Shown here one piece after another: positions 42,074-54,874 of a DNA stretch of 64,000 nt (positions are counted from its first letter, which is position 1; each line of letters begins with the position of its first letter). A program made the position numbers and the translations under genes. Where the stretch lies: the NCBI GenBank assembly GCA_017163975.1, contig JAFFSR010000309.1, positions 310,001-374,000 of the forward strand, written 5' to 3'. Under the pieces are notes generated by a model. That model was not told the DNA's origin. It ran no database searches and saw only the letters and a program-made list of their open reading frames with translations. The DNA comes from Anastatus disparis. Taxonomy: Eukaryota > Arthropoda > Insecta > Hymenoptera > Eupelmidae.

Positions 42074-43543
42074 ATGGCTACCGGAGGAATTAACGACAAA
42101 GATTTGCCTCTCACCGAAGAGGAGTTAAGACTATACGCTAACAACTTAAAAGAACGCGAACAAAGAATTAAGGATTTAGAACAAGCGCTTGGGAATCGTG
42201 AGAAGAAAGTCCTAAGTGAGGCAGAACGGTTAAAGCAGGACGCGATGGACTCGTTAAATGTAGAAAAGGAACGCGTTCAAATGCTTGAAAAGGAACTCGA
42301 AAAAGAAAGAAAACGCCGTGAAAATCTTGAAATTACCATATCAGACACTGCCTCTAGTGTATCAAATTTTCCCTTAGCACAAGCTAATAAAATAGATTTG
42401 GGATCTCAAAATAAAACGAATTTGAGGTTAAAGCCAATAGACGAAACCGAGGAGTCGACAGAGGACGTGATAACTCAATTAGCAAAAATGCGCCGTGACA
42501 TAGATCGAATGCGTGCAACTCGCTCAACGTCCCCCGTACCGCAAGCACAGCAGACATTACAACCAGACCCAGCATCAAGACCTCATAATAACCTAGTAGA
42601 ACCACAGAATTCCTGGACTGTGCCACCAAGCATTTACATAAAGGAGGCCTTAAACAGTATACCAAAATTTGACGGAACAAACTTAATACCTTTTGTCAGA
42701 GCATGCAAACGCGCAACTCAAATAGTTCCTCAGCACCTTGAAAGAGAGTTAATAAAGTTAGTGAAAAATTAACTCGAAGACAAAGCGTATATCGCGTTCG
42801 AGCACAATAATTTCGGAACATTGGACGAATTCGTCGATAGACTAAAATCCGTTTTTGCCCCCACAGAAACTCTAAACAATCTAAGAGGTAAACTTGATCA
42901 AATTTATAAGGGAAGGAACGAATCACTGCTTAATTTTATTACACGAATCGTTGACCTTAAAGAAGCTATTATCGATCGAAAACGTTTCGATATCAGCAAC
43001 GAATTAACTCGTGACGAACTTTCTGAAATCGAAGGAGATATAATCGAAGGATTTCGAGACGGCTTACCGCCGGAATTCAGGCAAAAGCTTAAAAACCCAG
43101 CAAACTTAACTCTGAACGAAGTATTCGACGACGCAATCGCGGTAGATAAGCAGATTGATAAGGACAACTTGAAGCATGGATATAAGATCAACGAAAGAAA
43201 TAAGAATCTCTATGAAAATAGACGAGATACGAACGAAGCAGCAGCTGTAAAACCGGATGTGCCACGAGCAACCACATCTAATCAGGGGAGATACAACCAG
43301 ACCAACAACCAATCAAATGACAGAAGCAAAAGTCATAATAACAATTACCAGATAAAAATATGTGCCTATTGCGAAAACAGAGGTCATGTAAAGGAAGAAT
43401 GCCGTAAATTAAAATGGGTCAAAGAGAATCAACAAAAAAACGAGACGAACGCTCCAGCGAAGGGCGCTCCTGGAGCGGCAACCGAGAAAACGCGTCCAGT
43501 GAACGCGATTGTAACAGAACTTACGTCTACACCGTCAACTTAG
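42074..43543 (+). pseudogene. gag: gag
   Basis: The ATG at 42074 opens a protein that starts with a long Lys/Glu-rich coiled coil (about residues 10-90) and then a capsid-like region (SIYIKEALNSIPKFDGTNLI). It ends with a zinc knuckle CAYCENRGHVKEEC (C-x2-C-x4-H-x4-C) that binds RNA. An in-frame TAA at 42770-42772 cuts it at residue 233; beyond that the same frame resumes. The A AAA AAC heptamer at 43435-43441 lies in the overlap with pol. Confidence 0.9.
43435..43441 (+). promoter_or_regulatory. Likely -1 ribosomal frameshift heptamer (gag-pol)
   Basis: A AAA AAC in the gag frame (codons AAA AAC) is the canonical X XXY YYZ slippery site. A -1 slip here places ribosomes in the pol frame, which is open across this region. 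I did not establish a downstream stimulatory structure. Confidence 0.7.
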
Positions 43544-46500
43544 AAGAAACAACGCCAATCGTCATCGTGGAATCCCCACAATTTCTACACAATTTCGTTG
43601 AAGCTATGGTTAATTCAGGTGCGCAGCCCAATATAGCAAAAATAGGCATTTTTAACGGAGACGTAATGGTTAACGAATCAAACCGACCATTGTTAAGAGG
43701 AATATCGGGAACCGATATACCTTCGATTGGTACATGCGTCATTGACATATATGGATCCCCAACAGAGGTCATTATAGTCGCCAATGATTGTCTGATGAAA
43801 ACAGAAGCAATTATAGGTTCAAACTTCTGTGAGCAGCACGGTGCAAGCCTCGATTTCTATCGAAAGGCACTAATTTTCGAGGACAAAACCTTGCCTTTCG
43901 TAAATTTAAAAGACGTTAAAAGAATACCTGCTCTAGCAACCGCAACTGTACGTTTCCCGCTGAATAACCCAGAAGATAAATATGGCTATATTAGAAAAAT
44001 GAAATTCAACGAAAAAGGCATAGTGGCAGGAAACATCATGGCAATCAACGACGGAGGCTACGTTGACATAGAAGTGTTCAATACCAATATCTTCGATATC
44101 GACCTAAAAATAACACCGCTAACTCTCGAACCAACACAGAAATATTATCGGCATCGTAACGAGAAAATTTTTATAGACAAAGATAGCACTCTCTTCATGG
44201 ATATAGAAGATATAAAAGAAGTTAACGTCACGAATCAAGCACCTTCTCTTATTTCTATGCAGGCCAATGTAGATGATACAAGGTCAACCGATAAACTAAT
44301 CAACGACTTAATTACTTTCGAATATGGTGAAGAATATGATCGAGTCTTTCAGAGACGCTACTTAGACAGTACTATTTGCTCATCTTCCGAAGAAGACCTT
44401 TAAATTCAAGAAAATATAATTCCTAAATCTAAGGTTCCTGTGCAGGTGTTACCCAATTCTGCAACGGCATGCGTTGAGTCCGAAAATGCTTCGCGCGACA
44501 CGGTAGACGACGACGCTCCGAACTCTATCGCAAATTTAATCGAATCCTCCGGACGAAATCCAAAACCATCGTACGCAAAGTCCGAAAACGCCCCGCGCAA
44601 CACGGTAAGCGACGGTGATAATGTGCGACATAGCACCGACGAGACTTATGCTAAGCCCGAAGAAGCTCCTCGCAACACGGTAAGCTCAAGTCTAACAAAA
44701 GGGGAAATTGAAATATCAGATAACGAAAGCACAGAAACCACTGAAGAGGATATAATAATTCGAGATTTCCTTCCAGGTGCAAATTTGCTAGATTATATCG
44801 AAATAAATCAGGTGAATCAACCAATAGAAACTTATGTAAATTACTCTGATATAGAACCAGGCATCAACAGAACTATCTTAGACATAAATACTGTCACTGA
44901 ATTCTACGTCAAGCCATATAAAAAGGATAATCGAAGTTCAAAACACAAAAATTTTGAGCGAGTATACAATGCTAACGTCAAAAGCAGAACAGAATGTATA
45001 TTAAACGACATACCTAAAAACCATATAGCGGAAGAAAACGAAGCAAGGCTGCAGAAGCTCATTAAAAAAACTGCTGATGTTTTTCATTTGAAAGGAGAAC
45101 CCCTTTTTGCCACTGATATAATCGAACATAAAATCGAAACCTACGACGAAGAACCAGTGAACGTAAGACAGTATCCAATACCTCAAAAATTGCAAGAAGT
45201 TGTTTACGAGCAAATAAGTAAATTGTTAAAATCAGATATAGTCGAAAGAAGTGAATCGCCATTTAACAGCCCTCTCTGGGTTGTCAAAAAGAAAGACGAT
45301 ATTGAAGGGAAGCCACAGTGGAGAGTTGTAGTCGATTTCCGAAAATTAAATGAAAAGATCAAGCCATATCCACATCCAATCCCGTATATTACACATTTAG
45401 TCGAGCAGCTCGGCGGGACTCGCTATTTTATCGTGGTGGATATGTATTCAGGTTTCCATCAGGTAATGATAAGAGAAGAAGACCGAGAGAAAACAGCCTT
45501 TTCTACTCCTTATGGTCACTTTCACTTCAAAAGAATGCCTTTCGGAATTCGAACAGCGGCAAGTACTTTTCAAGAATTAACCAATAAAATATTAGGGCAT
45601 AAACCGTTAGATCTAAGCTCGAAAGGAAAAGGAAAGCTAGGATATATTGATGACGTCATACTGTTTGCGGAAAATCTAAACGATCTAGACGAATTATTTC
45701 TGGAATTTACAGAGACTTTAAGGAAATCTAACTCAAAGTCAAATCCCTTAAAATGCCAATTTTACGAAACATCAGTGACATTCCTTGGTCACGAGATTAG
45801 TCATAAAGGCATGAGACCAGACCCAAATAAGACCCAAGCTGTCGAAAAATTCCCTCGTCCACGAAATGTCAAGGGAATACGCCAATTTCTTGGTCTGTGC
45901 GGATATTATCGACGTTTCATCCCAAATTTTGCAGCGATCGCAAAGCCATTGACAAACCTTTTGAAGAAAGCAGTAGCTTTCAATTGGACAGATGAACAGG
46001 AAATAGCTTTCGAGACGCTCAAAAACTGCCTAATTAATGAACCAATTTCGTAACATCCAAACTTCGAAGAGGAATTCTTTGTAACAACAGACGCCTCAGA
46101 CTACGCAGTCGGTGGTGTCCTATCGCAAAGGAAGGAAAATTCAGATTTACCTGTAGCTTACACAAGCCGATTGCTTACAAAAGCCGAGATGAATTATAGC
46201 ACTATCAAAAAGGAACTACTCGCAATGCGGTTTTGCGGTGACCAATTCGTCTATTGTCTGATTGGCCGACATTTCACTTTTATAACTGACCACCAACCTC
46301 TCGTTTGGCTGCACAAAATAAAGGACTGTACATCTAAATTAAAAAAATGGTATTTTGAATTAAGAGACAAATTTGACTTTACAATCAGATATCTTCCAGG
46401 AAAAATTAATTTCGTGGCCGACGCGCTATCACGTAACCCTCCGGATAACGAATTGCAAAATATACGCGAATCGGAAACTAAAGAAATCGTTAAGATAACT

Positions 46501-48548
46501 TCCGAGGAAAATACATGTAAACCGGTCTATGAAATAAACGCTTTAGAGTCAATCGCAACCGAAACACTGTTTAAAAAGAATGACTTCCTAGCAGTAAGAA
46601 ACAGTAAGGACAGTTTTTATTTGTGCCAAAGCAAACAGTACATTAAATCAAATAATAAAGTAATATCTATACGATGGTTAACGCGCTAAGACGGAGACGA
46701 ACATATATATTCTTTTGACTATGACGACAAGATACCCTTCGACAGCTTACTAACAAGCGTAAAATTGACTAAAATCGAGCAAGACGGATATCAACTGCCA
46801 GCCGACGAACTGTCACGGACGCTAGACATCCTTAAGGAATCTTTAGAAGCCACAGAAAATAAACCACCCGAAGACACTCACGTGACTGACGATGCTATGA
46901 ATGAAAATACAAATATTTCTGAGGATCATCAATCGCTCAGGGACGAATTACATTCAAATCCGTCCCGGGCGAATGAAGCTCCTCTATCTGTTGAGTATGA
47001 GATAGGTCGAGGCGAATCAAATCGACCTCGACCATCACGAAATATAATCGAAACGAGAGATAACTTTCTCATGGCAAAGGACAATCTGACCTATTTCATA
47101 ACACAAAAAAATCAACCCCTCGACTCAGGAGCACTTTTCTGCAACAAGAACAAAGACTTCCGCCCCTGCAAGATATTGTCCTTGCAAGAGCAAAAGTCAT
47201 TGAAAATGACAAAAAGATTCTGATAGCTTTGCCAATTAAAGAAAATCTGCATATACAAACAGATAGAGAAATTTTCAAGGATGCTATTTTTTCACTGCTA
47301 GACGTATGCCAAACAACGTCTCTGGTATCCTTGAGAATTTCAAAGACAGAACAGATAGACGATATCACGTGGAGTAAAATTGTCGATCTGTTGAAAGATA
47401 TATTTTCAGATTCTCAAACTAAGATAATAATCTGTAGAAACTTGATACAAATACCAGAAGTAGATCTGCGTGAACAAATTATACGCGAAATTCACGAATC
47501 ACCAATAAACGGTCATAAAGGTATAACAAAGACATATAACCGAGTTAGTCAACACTATTTTTGGCCAAATATGAAAGCGGGAATCCAAAATTTTGTCGAC
47601 GCTTGTCGCACTTGTCAACTAAATAAACTAGTTAGAAATAAGGTTAGGCAACCTATGGTGTTAACAGACACACCGGGTTCTAGCTTCGAAAAAATTTCGT
47701 TAGATATCGTAGGTCCATTGGATAGGACCAGAAATGGGAACATGTACATTTTGACGATGCAAGATTTGCTAGCAAAATTTTGTATAGCTGTCCCTTTAGA
47801 TTCCACTACGTCAACGGCAATTGCCGATGCTTTTCTAAAACGATTTGTTTTTATTCATGGGTCACCAAGGATAGTCCTGACGGATCAAAGTGCAAATTTT
47901 ATCAGTTCATTAATGAAAAACGTCGCGAAAATGTTCAAAATTAAAACATGTACTACCACCGCATTTCACCCTCAATCCAATGGATCTATTGAGCGAATGC
48001 ATCACTCGTTAAAGGAATGGTTAATGAACTATGTATCAAATATACGACAGTGGGATGAATGGTGTGAATGTGCGATATTTTCCTACAATACCAGCGTTCA
48101 TGAAGGGACGAAGCTCACCCCATACGAATGCGTGTATGGGAAGATAGCTCGCGTTCCATCAGCGAGGGCGGTATTGGGGGAAAATACTACCGATACTTAT
48201 TATGACTATTTGACTAGATTAAGATCAAAATTGTTAGAAATACACGAATTAGCTAAAGAAAATCTAAATAACGCAAAAAGACGTTCCAAGGAATGTTACG
48301 ATAGGAAGTTAAACCCGTGTAATTTTAAGGTTAATGACCACGTAATGTTATTGATAGAACCTAGAAAGGGAAAATTTCAACCGCAGTATACCGGGCCACA
48401 TACGATTCTTGAGATATTAGAAAATGGTAGAAATATTAAAATTTCTTTTAAAAACACTACGAAAATTGTACACCCAAATAAATTGCGCTTAACGAAACTA
48501 AGATCTGAAAGCTCGATTGATAATGATCAGAACTCTACATTTGACTAA
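43442..48548 (+). pseudogene. pol: pol: protease, reverse transcriptase, RNase H, integrase
   Basis: The pol frame continues from the frameshift site. The protease region (about 43600) has NSGAQPN, where family members have an Asp at the first position of D-S/T-G, so a key catalytic residue is missing. An RT follows at about 45080-46050 with WRVVVDFRKLN, FIVVDMYSGFHQ, MPFGIRTAASTFQ and the YIDDVI catalytic box. RNase H has TTDASDYAVGGVL (46090) and HQPLVWL. The integrase has HHCC elements, a core with LDIVGP, LTDQSANF and NGSIERMHH, and a C-terminal VNDHVMLL. In-frame TAAs lie at 44401, 46051 and 46687, and a frameshift lies between about 47090 and 47130. In retroelements this polyprotein makes and integrates the DNA copy. 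Confidence 0.95.
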
Positions 48549-48866
48549 AGATTTCTCAAAGTGAATACACATAACGATAATTAACGTAAATGTGCGTATT
48601 ATTTTTTTTTTTCATCCGATTTCTTTGCTTGTGATACGTATGCATATCCAAATTTTTCTTTTCTTTAAATGTAATAACGAATAAAGAAACTTAAGCAAGT
48701 TGGTGAATTCACTTTACCTAATCACGCATCTTTAAAAATTCATCTTAATAATTGGGTACAAATGCTTATAACCTCAATCAACTGTAACTACGCAACATAA
48801 TAATCATACCTGTATCAGCATGATGTCTGCGAATAATCTTAAGTTATTTTTCTTTGTTATAGGAGG

Positions 48867-50847
48867 ATGAACTGCAAATTAATGTTCTTTTTGTACACTT
48901 ATATTCGAGTCGCCGTCACTTTTACGACATATGAATGCGGATCTGCCACCCCCAACATAACAATTATAGCACTTACAGAAGTCGGAGACTGCGTGCTATC
49001 CGACGCAGAACCTGCTGAAGAAGAAATATACCTCTAGCTGCTACAACATACTCAATATTTCAAGGTCCGAGCTTACCAATGTAAAATAAAGGTAGAACAG
49101 GAAATTACGTATTGTGGTATGCATTCGCAAAACTCAAAAGTAAAAGGAGGCTCTACTACATTCATGGAGTTGGCAACGAGAGAAGCATGCGAAGATCTCG
49201 TTAGGTATGGCCAATATAAATATGGACGCTCCATAATAAATATACTATTGGTGAACGCGACCAATAGAAGGACTGTCACAGTCGCCGGAAGATTGGATGC
49301 AAACGGATATTGTGAGGGTACAACTTACAATGATAATGGATATGAATACGAAAAAGTAGTCGTAACTGCGAAGCTGGAGATCAAAGCAACAGACTACGAG
49401 GTTACCGTAGATAAAAAAAAAGAATATGGTGATCCTAAGCACCGGAACTCGATGCAGCTACACCAGCGGTAGATGCATTGATGAGGAAGAAAGCTGCATT
49501 TTCTGGACCCCAGTAATGGGATCCACATATAAGTTCGATGAATTCACCATCCTATATGAAGGTATAGGGACACGTATGGTTGATAACAATTCGAACGCTT
49601 CCGTTATCTACTTTGGCAATCCAACTAGGAAGATAAATTTTGGTCTAACCAAATCTGGAGAAGAGATGCTATGTGGATATAAATTAATTAAAACGGATCA
49701 AACAGAACTATTTATTTTAGAAACCACAAGAGGCAAATCATTCACCACCCGAAAAAGCTTGGAGGTACCAGATATCATCCTCACTACATATTTCAACGCA
49801 AAAATAATGAATCTCGGAAGACATCTCGATAAACAACTAGGATCACTATATCGTGACATAGTCCTGCACCGATGTATATTGAAGAAGCAAATCATAGAAA
49901 ATGCTCTACCTCTGGCGTTCTCAAATCCAGACCTTTTTGCCATGAAAGTTATGAAGAAGCAAGGTTATTTAGCCATAGCAGCAGGAGAAGTTGCCCACAT
50001 AATTCAATGTGTACCACGATCCTGCAAAATAAGAAAAACGGAACAATGCTACTACGAAGTACCAGTGACTTTCGATGACGAAGCGTACTTCGCCAAACCT
50101 ATCAGCAAGGTGCTAGCACAAATAGGAACGGTTAGAGATTGCAACACACTTATACCAAGTATCTTCAAAATCAGCGAGAAATGGTTTAAGATTCACCTTA
50201 CTGCAACGGAGGTAAACCTACCGCAAACCCTAAAACCATTTGTCCAACCGACCTGGAAACACGCCAGCATCTCAGAAGTCTTGGAAAATGGAATATACAC
50301 ACCGGAAGATCTGCAAAATCTACGCGAACATTTGATCTTTCCAGCCGAAAAGCCTGCGATGCTAGAAGCAATAGCGAGACGGCTTAACGACAGAGAAGCA
50401 AGGACGCGCTCTGTAAAGTTTAACAACCTGTTGACGCCAGAAGAAATGGAAACAATGATGGAATCCACACTTAACATAATGTGGAATGGGTTTCAAAAAT
50501 TTGGCCAAATCTCGGCAGGAATATTAATGATTATCCTGTTATGCCTAGTAATCAAACTAATCTTCGACACCATAATCCGCGGATACACTCTATACACGGT
50601 ATATGGATGGAGTACAAGACTCCTGGGAGCCATTTCCGGCTCGATGACACATTTGCTTACGAGCCTGGCTAAGCCCGAACGTACAGAGAAAGATAAAACA
50701 TCAGAACACGGAACAGCCACCGGATCAACGGAATCATTGAATCCGCCAAGAAGAGGACTCAGCAGATCTAACTCTATGCCACCATCAAGAAAAACCATTC
50801 GAGACATCGAGCTCAAACTGTTGGGAACCCCAAAGCAAAACAATTAA
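48867..50847 (+). pseudogene. Env-like glycoprotein, resembling arthropod chuvirus-type glycoproteins
   Basis: From the ATG at 48867 the frame reads a short hydrophobic start, then TTYECGSATPNITIIALTEV, an in-frame TAG (49035-49037), VRAYQCKIKV and TYCGMHSQ, with many Cys. A frameshift in an A9 tract (49413-49421) joins it to a 473-codon frame with CSYTSGRCIDEEE, FWTPVMGSTY and MLCGYKLIKT. A hydrophobic segment ILMIILLCLVIKLIF near residue 365 of that frame fits a transmembrane anchor, with a Ser-rich tail inside. The Cys spacing and the order of these marks resemble glycoproteins of chuvirus-like mononegaviruses and their insect genome copies, not the furin-cleaved F-like env typical of errantiviruses. 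This is from memory, not a search. Confidence 0.6.
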
Positions 50848-50866
50848 AATCTTATTGCTTTGTTTT

Positions 50867-50877
50867 CACGGTGGGGG
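50867..50877 (+). other. Polypurine tract
   Basis: A short G-rich stretch (CACGGTGGGGG) directly before the 3' LTR, the normal plus-strand priming site. Confidence 0.6.
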
Positions 50878-52005
50878 TGTTACATCCGCATAATCACGGA
50901 TGTACGAAAAATCATTTTTCATTTTAATTTTTTTTTCACCTTTTGTTATACATATAAATGTGCGTACGTATATATAATTATATATACGCATATAGATTAT
51001 GCATGCATATAAACATATTTATTTGCAGTTCTCTCCCTAAATAACATTAATAAATACATATAAGTAGATAAATAAATGAATCTTTTAGTAATAAGGAATA
51101 TACTGTATTAAAAAATAAATTTAATTTCTTGTAATAGTCTTAAGAGAAAAGCAGTAAGTTCGCGCGCCGTATACGCTACCTCAGCATTTTTAGGCGTGAT
51201 AAGAAGATATCTTCTGTCACCGAATGTGAGATTTTAAAGAGTTTCTCACGGCCGAACTGACCAATGGGACTCTTTTAAATTTTGACAAACTTGCATTTCA
51301 TTTCTAGATTTGTACCTTTCTTGCAGAGAAAAATAATTTTAATAAGTCAGTCCGCAGTTAGACCTCGCAAGGGTAACACCTTTTTCGACTTGCACATAAA
51401 TCAAGTGTAAAATCGTAACAATAAAAACTTGTAACTCGCGCTTTATTTCCTTCTTAAATTTAATTACAAGCGAAATAACTTAATTTAGTCGCGCGCTTAT
51501 TTTAACAAGTCAGTCCAATAAAAACGCGATTTTTATACAACTTACTGCTAGGGAAAAAAGTGTGTTAATAAAAAGAATATTTCCTATTTTAATTTCAAAT
51601 AAAAATAAATAAAAATACTAACGAGGTTTCTTCCGATTTATTATTGTAAATCTGCGCGATTCACTTATTAATAGCTTGTATAACATTTGTAATAAAATAA
51701 AATAAATATCATTTACAAAAATATACAAAAATAATCTCTGCGAACATAAGTGCCATTAATCCAGTTCCTAAATAATTAACAAGCGGGCAACCATAGAGGA
51801 GCACTGCGCCCTTCAGTGTAAAGTTTATTAAGTAGATAAACTCCTTTGCTTTCGACCACGCAGCCAGCAGTTAAGGCAAGGTAAGCGATTAAGCTCCTCT
51901 ATCCCGCAGTCTTTTAAAAATAAAAAATATTTAACAATACCAACAAGAAATATCCCAAACAAACACATGTCCGAGTAAACCTATTTAAGGTGACCGGACA
52001 TAACA
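50878..52005 (+). repeat. 3' LTR
   Basis: Matches the 5' LTR with about 11 differences and an extra CCGCAT near the start. Confidence 0.95.
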
Positions 52006-52010
52006 ATTTG

Positions 52011-52690
52011 ATCTTTTTATTCTATGGATAAACTATAAATGAATAATTTGTTATCAAAATCACGATTTGAGTATATAAACGAGACAATATCACTTTTTGA
52101 ACATTTCAAGTGAGCCCATTAATAAGTATTATACCCTATTAACAGTGTTAATATTTATCCTGAAGGTTTTTTGATATTTGCCCCTACACAGCCATTTTTT
52201 TAAAAAATATCATTAAAAATATATATAAACATGATGCATATAATATTAATGCAATTAAATAACTCATTATTAACGTGGATTAATATAAAATAATTTTAAT
52301 ATTATTAATAATAACAAAAGAAATGTAAAACAAATATTTATGTATGTGGAAATTTTATATTACCTCTCAAAAAAGGCTGTATTCTACGTCTCTCTTCTAC
52401 GAATTCGTGTGCGGTACTACATATCTTTACATTATAGAGGATGTTATAACTCACAAAGATAACTATGGAACCTCTAGGACTGTTCGTGTTATTATATATT
52501 GAGTGTTAATATTTACTCCTGTTACTTTTAACCCTGGTCTTTCCTACCATCAAGATTATTCAGTTAAATTTAAAAAAAAATTCATTCATTAGTTTTTAAG
52601 AATTTTCGATTTCTGGTACAAAATAGAAAATTTTTGATGTATAATATTGGAACTAAAAATTCTAAATAACGAATGAATGAATTTATTTTT
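52011..52690. other. No gene seen
   Basis: AT-rich foldback interior. A weak inverted repeat (AAATTCATTCATTAGTTTTT and its inverse) lies near 52580-52690. Confidence 0.4.
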
Positions 52691-52697
52691 AAACGAG

Positions 52698-53072
52698 GAG
52701 GGCTCACAAAGACCGTTTTTTGGACACAGGTAAAAAATACCCTTTCTTTTATTTTTAATGTAAATCGATAAAGGGAACATTTTTAAGTCAACCGCATTGG
52801 TTTGGTACATGCGCTGAACTTTTGTGTGTGTGTGTGTGTCCATAAATGCATGCATACATGCATAGATGGATCGTATAATTTTTTAAATCACCCACTATGG
52901 CACCACAATTCCTCAAACTTATGGAGACTCCCATATCCAGACAAAGTTCAGCGCACGCTGCGAACCAGTGCAGTTGACCTTAAAAATGTTTCCTTTATCT
53001 ATTTACACCAAAAATAATAAAAAAAGGGGTATACTTTTTTTACGAGTGGCCAGACAACTTATGGACCCTCCT
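52698..53072. mobile_element. Hairpin MITE with GAGGAGGG ends
   Basis: GAGGAGGGCTCACAAAG is inverted as TTATGGACCCTCCTC at the right end. Inner arms CGATAAAGGGAACATTTTTA and CGCTGAAC are inverted at 52944-53010. The open frames inside are arm sequence. A (GT)n run lies at about 52823. Target duplication unclear. Confidence 0.6.
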
Positions 53073-53074
53073 CC

Positions 53075-53500
53075 TTAAATTGCATAATTTTCATGGTATA
53101 TACTACAAGCTGCAATTACTTTCTTAAAATTTTGCAAAAAAACGAGAGATGGGCAATATCTAAAAGTACAGGTGCAGTGTCCATTTTAAATCCACTTAAA
53201 TGGAAAAATTAGCAATTATGTGGCTTTTTTATTAGTAGAATACCATAATCGAAATTGAAAACCGTAGTAATAATTCTATATTACACTTACCTTGGCACAC
53301 ACGTCTCAAGTCCCAGAGAAAATAGTCAAAAAATTCAAAAATATTTCGGAGCTTCATGTCACTTGTTCGATCAGATATCAATTTTTCGTGGTTTCAAAGA
53401 AAAATTATAAGAGAAACATATCAAATAGAATATACCGTTTTAATTAATCAAATATTTTAATTGGATAAAAAGTTACGTTAGGAGTCGTACTGACGTTACA
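53075..53500. other. No gene seen
   Basis: Foldback interior without recognisable features. Confidence 0.4.
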
Positions 53501-54390
53501 TTTACGCTAATAAAGCCATGGTTCCTCGAGAATAGCTTGAGCAAGAAAAATATTGATAAAAATATCAGCGAAAAATCCGCAGAAAAATATCGATGACTAA
53601 TTTTCTTTCTACCTCATCATTTACATAACATTCAAAATTTTCTCTAGTTTTGGTATCGGTAATTTATTCAAAAGTTAATATTATTAAATCTAGCAATATA
53701 TTATCGTTTATCAACAGATTAGCAACAAAATATCCTTTACTAATTTTATTTTACCTTTTAATTTAGTAAATTATCAAATTTTTTCAAGGTATGGTGTTAG
53801 TTATCTAGGCAAATATTAATATTTTAAAATCCAGCAATATGCCACTTTACAGCAACAAATTAGCAACAAAATATCCTGTTCGAATCGTTAAAATATCTTA
53901 ATTAGAAAAAAAGTTACTGCAGTCGTCATGCTAACGTAAGACTTACGCTAGCACAGCCATGGTTTCTCGGAAACAGCTGGAGGAACAAAATCGTTTTTGG
54001 ACGGAAATGTCAGCAACAGGTTAGCAACAAAATATCCTCTACTAATTTTTATTTTACCTTTTAATTTAGTAAATTATCAAATTTTTTCAAGGTATGTGTT
54101 AGTTATCTAGGCAAATATTAATATTTTGAAATCCAGCAATATACCATCTTTTAGCAACAAATTAGCAACAAAATATCCCGTTTGAATCGTTAAAATATCT
54201 TAATTAGGAAAAAAGTTACAGTAGTGGTCGTGCTGGCGTAAGAGTTTCGCTAGTACAGCCATGGTTTCTCAGAAACGGCTGGAGCAACAGAATCGTTTTC
54301 GGTGTAACAAATTAGCAACAAATTAGCAACAAAATATAGTATAGATTAGTTCGTCGCGTTTGAATGTTGCTGTGCCAGCGTAATAAACGT

Positions 54391-54715
54391 GTCGCTGTCG
54401 AAGCTGTCAACGTGTATGAGAAATTTATGTGTCCCCAGTTAGCTAGAATTTAGCTAGAATGAAGTTGAAATTCAGCTAAACATTAGATAAGAATTAGCTA
54501 AAAGTTAGTTAAGAGTTAGCTTAAAGTTAGCTAAAAGTTTGCTAAAATTACATAAAAGTTAGCTATATTTAACCAAAAGTTAGCTGAATTTAATATTAAA
54601 GTCAGCTGAATTCATACAAAATTTAGATGAAAATCAGCTAAAAGTCAGCTAAAAGTTAGCTAAATTCAAATTAATATCAAGCAATTTTATGTAAATTTTG
54701 GTTTGATTTCCGTGT
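54391..54715. repeat. ~357-bp tandem repeat, right portion
   Basis: Continues the unit interrupted at 37592 in the same orientation: TGTGTCCCCAGTTAGCTAG, AAAAGTTAGCTGAATTTAAT and AATTTTGGTTTGATTT align with 37275-37550. The two pieces show what the target looked like before foldback 2 inserted. Confidence 0.7.
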
Positions 54716-54874
54716 ACAGGAAGTTGATTATTTGATACAATTCTTCTAAAAATACAGTTGTTTGAAAATTAACTTTTTTAATGGTGTGATTGATCGAAAA
54801 TTAATTTTTCGAAAAGTACAATTCTTCGAAAATATGATAAGAAGCAAGAGATAAGGATTAACCGTATTGTGGGC

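Larger units (their letters stand above)
38861..52005 (+). mobile_element. Ty3/gypsy-type LTR element with env-like gene (complete, decayed ORFs)
   Basis: 13.1 kb with two LTRs of 1122 and 1128 bp, both TG...CA, bordered by ATTTG (38856-38860 and 52006-52010). Order: 5' LTR, primer-binding site, 1.5 kb repeat-bearing leader, small ORF, gag, pol (protease, reverse transcriptase, RNase H, integrase), env-like gene, purine tract, 3' LTR. By eye the LTRs differ at about 11 bases plus a 6-nt indel near the start, roughly 1%. At least five stops and two frameshifts interrupt the genes. The element lies inside foldback 2. Confidence 0.95.
37593..54390. mobile_element. Foldback element 2 (same family as element 1), 9-bp duplication
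   Basis: The ends ACGTCTATTAAGCTGGCACA and its inverse are bordered by GTCGCTGTC on both sides (37584-37592 and 54391-54399). The terminal sequence and the GTTGCTAATTTGTTGCT words match element 1 (21102-27417), so two members of one family have independent 9-bp duplications. The arms are short on the left (to about 37990) and longer on the right (about 53500-54390) and contain the GCTAGCATAAG/CTTACGCTAAC core. The interior holds a broken palindromic element, the gypsy-type element and a hairpin MITE. Confidence 0.85.
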
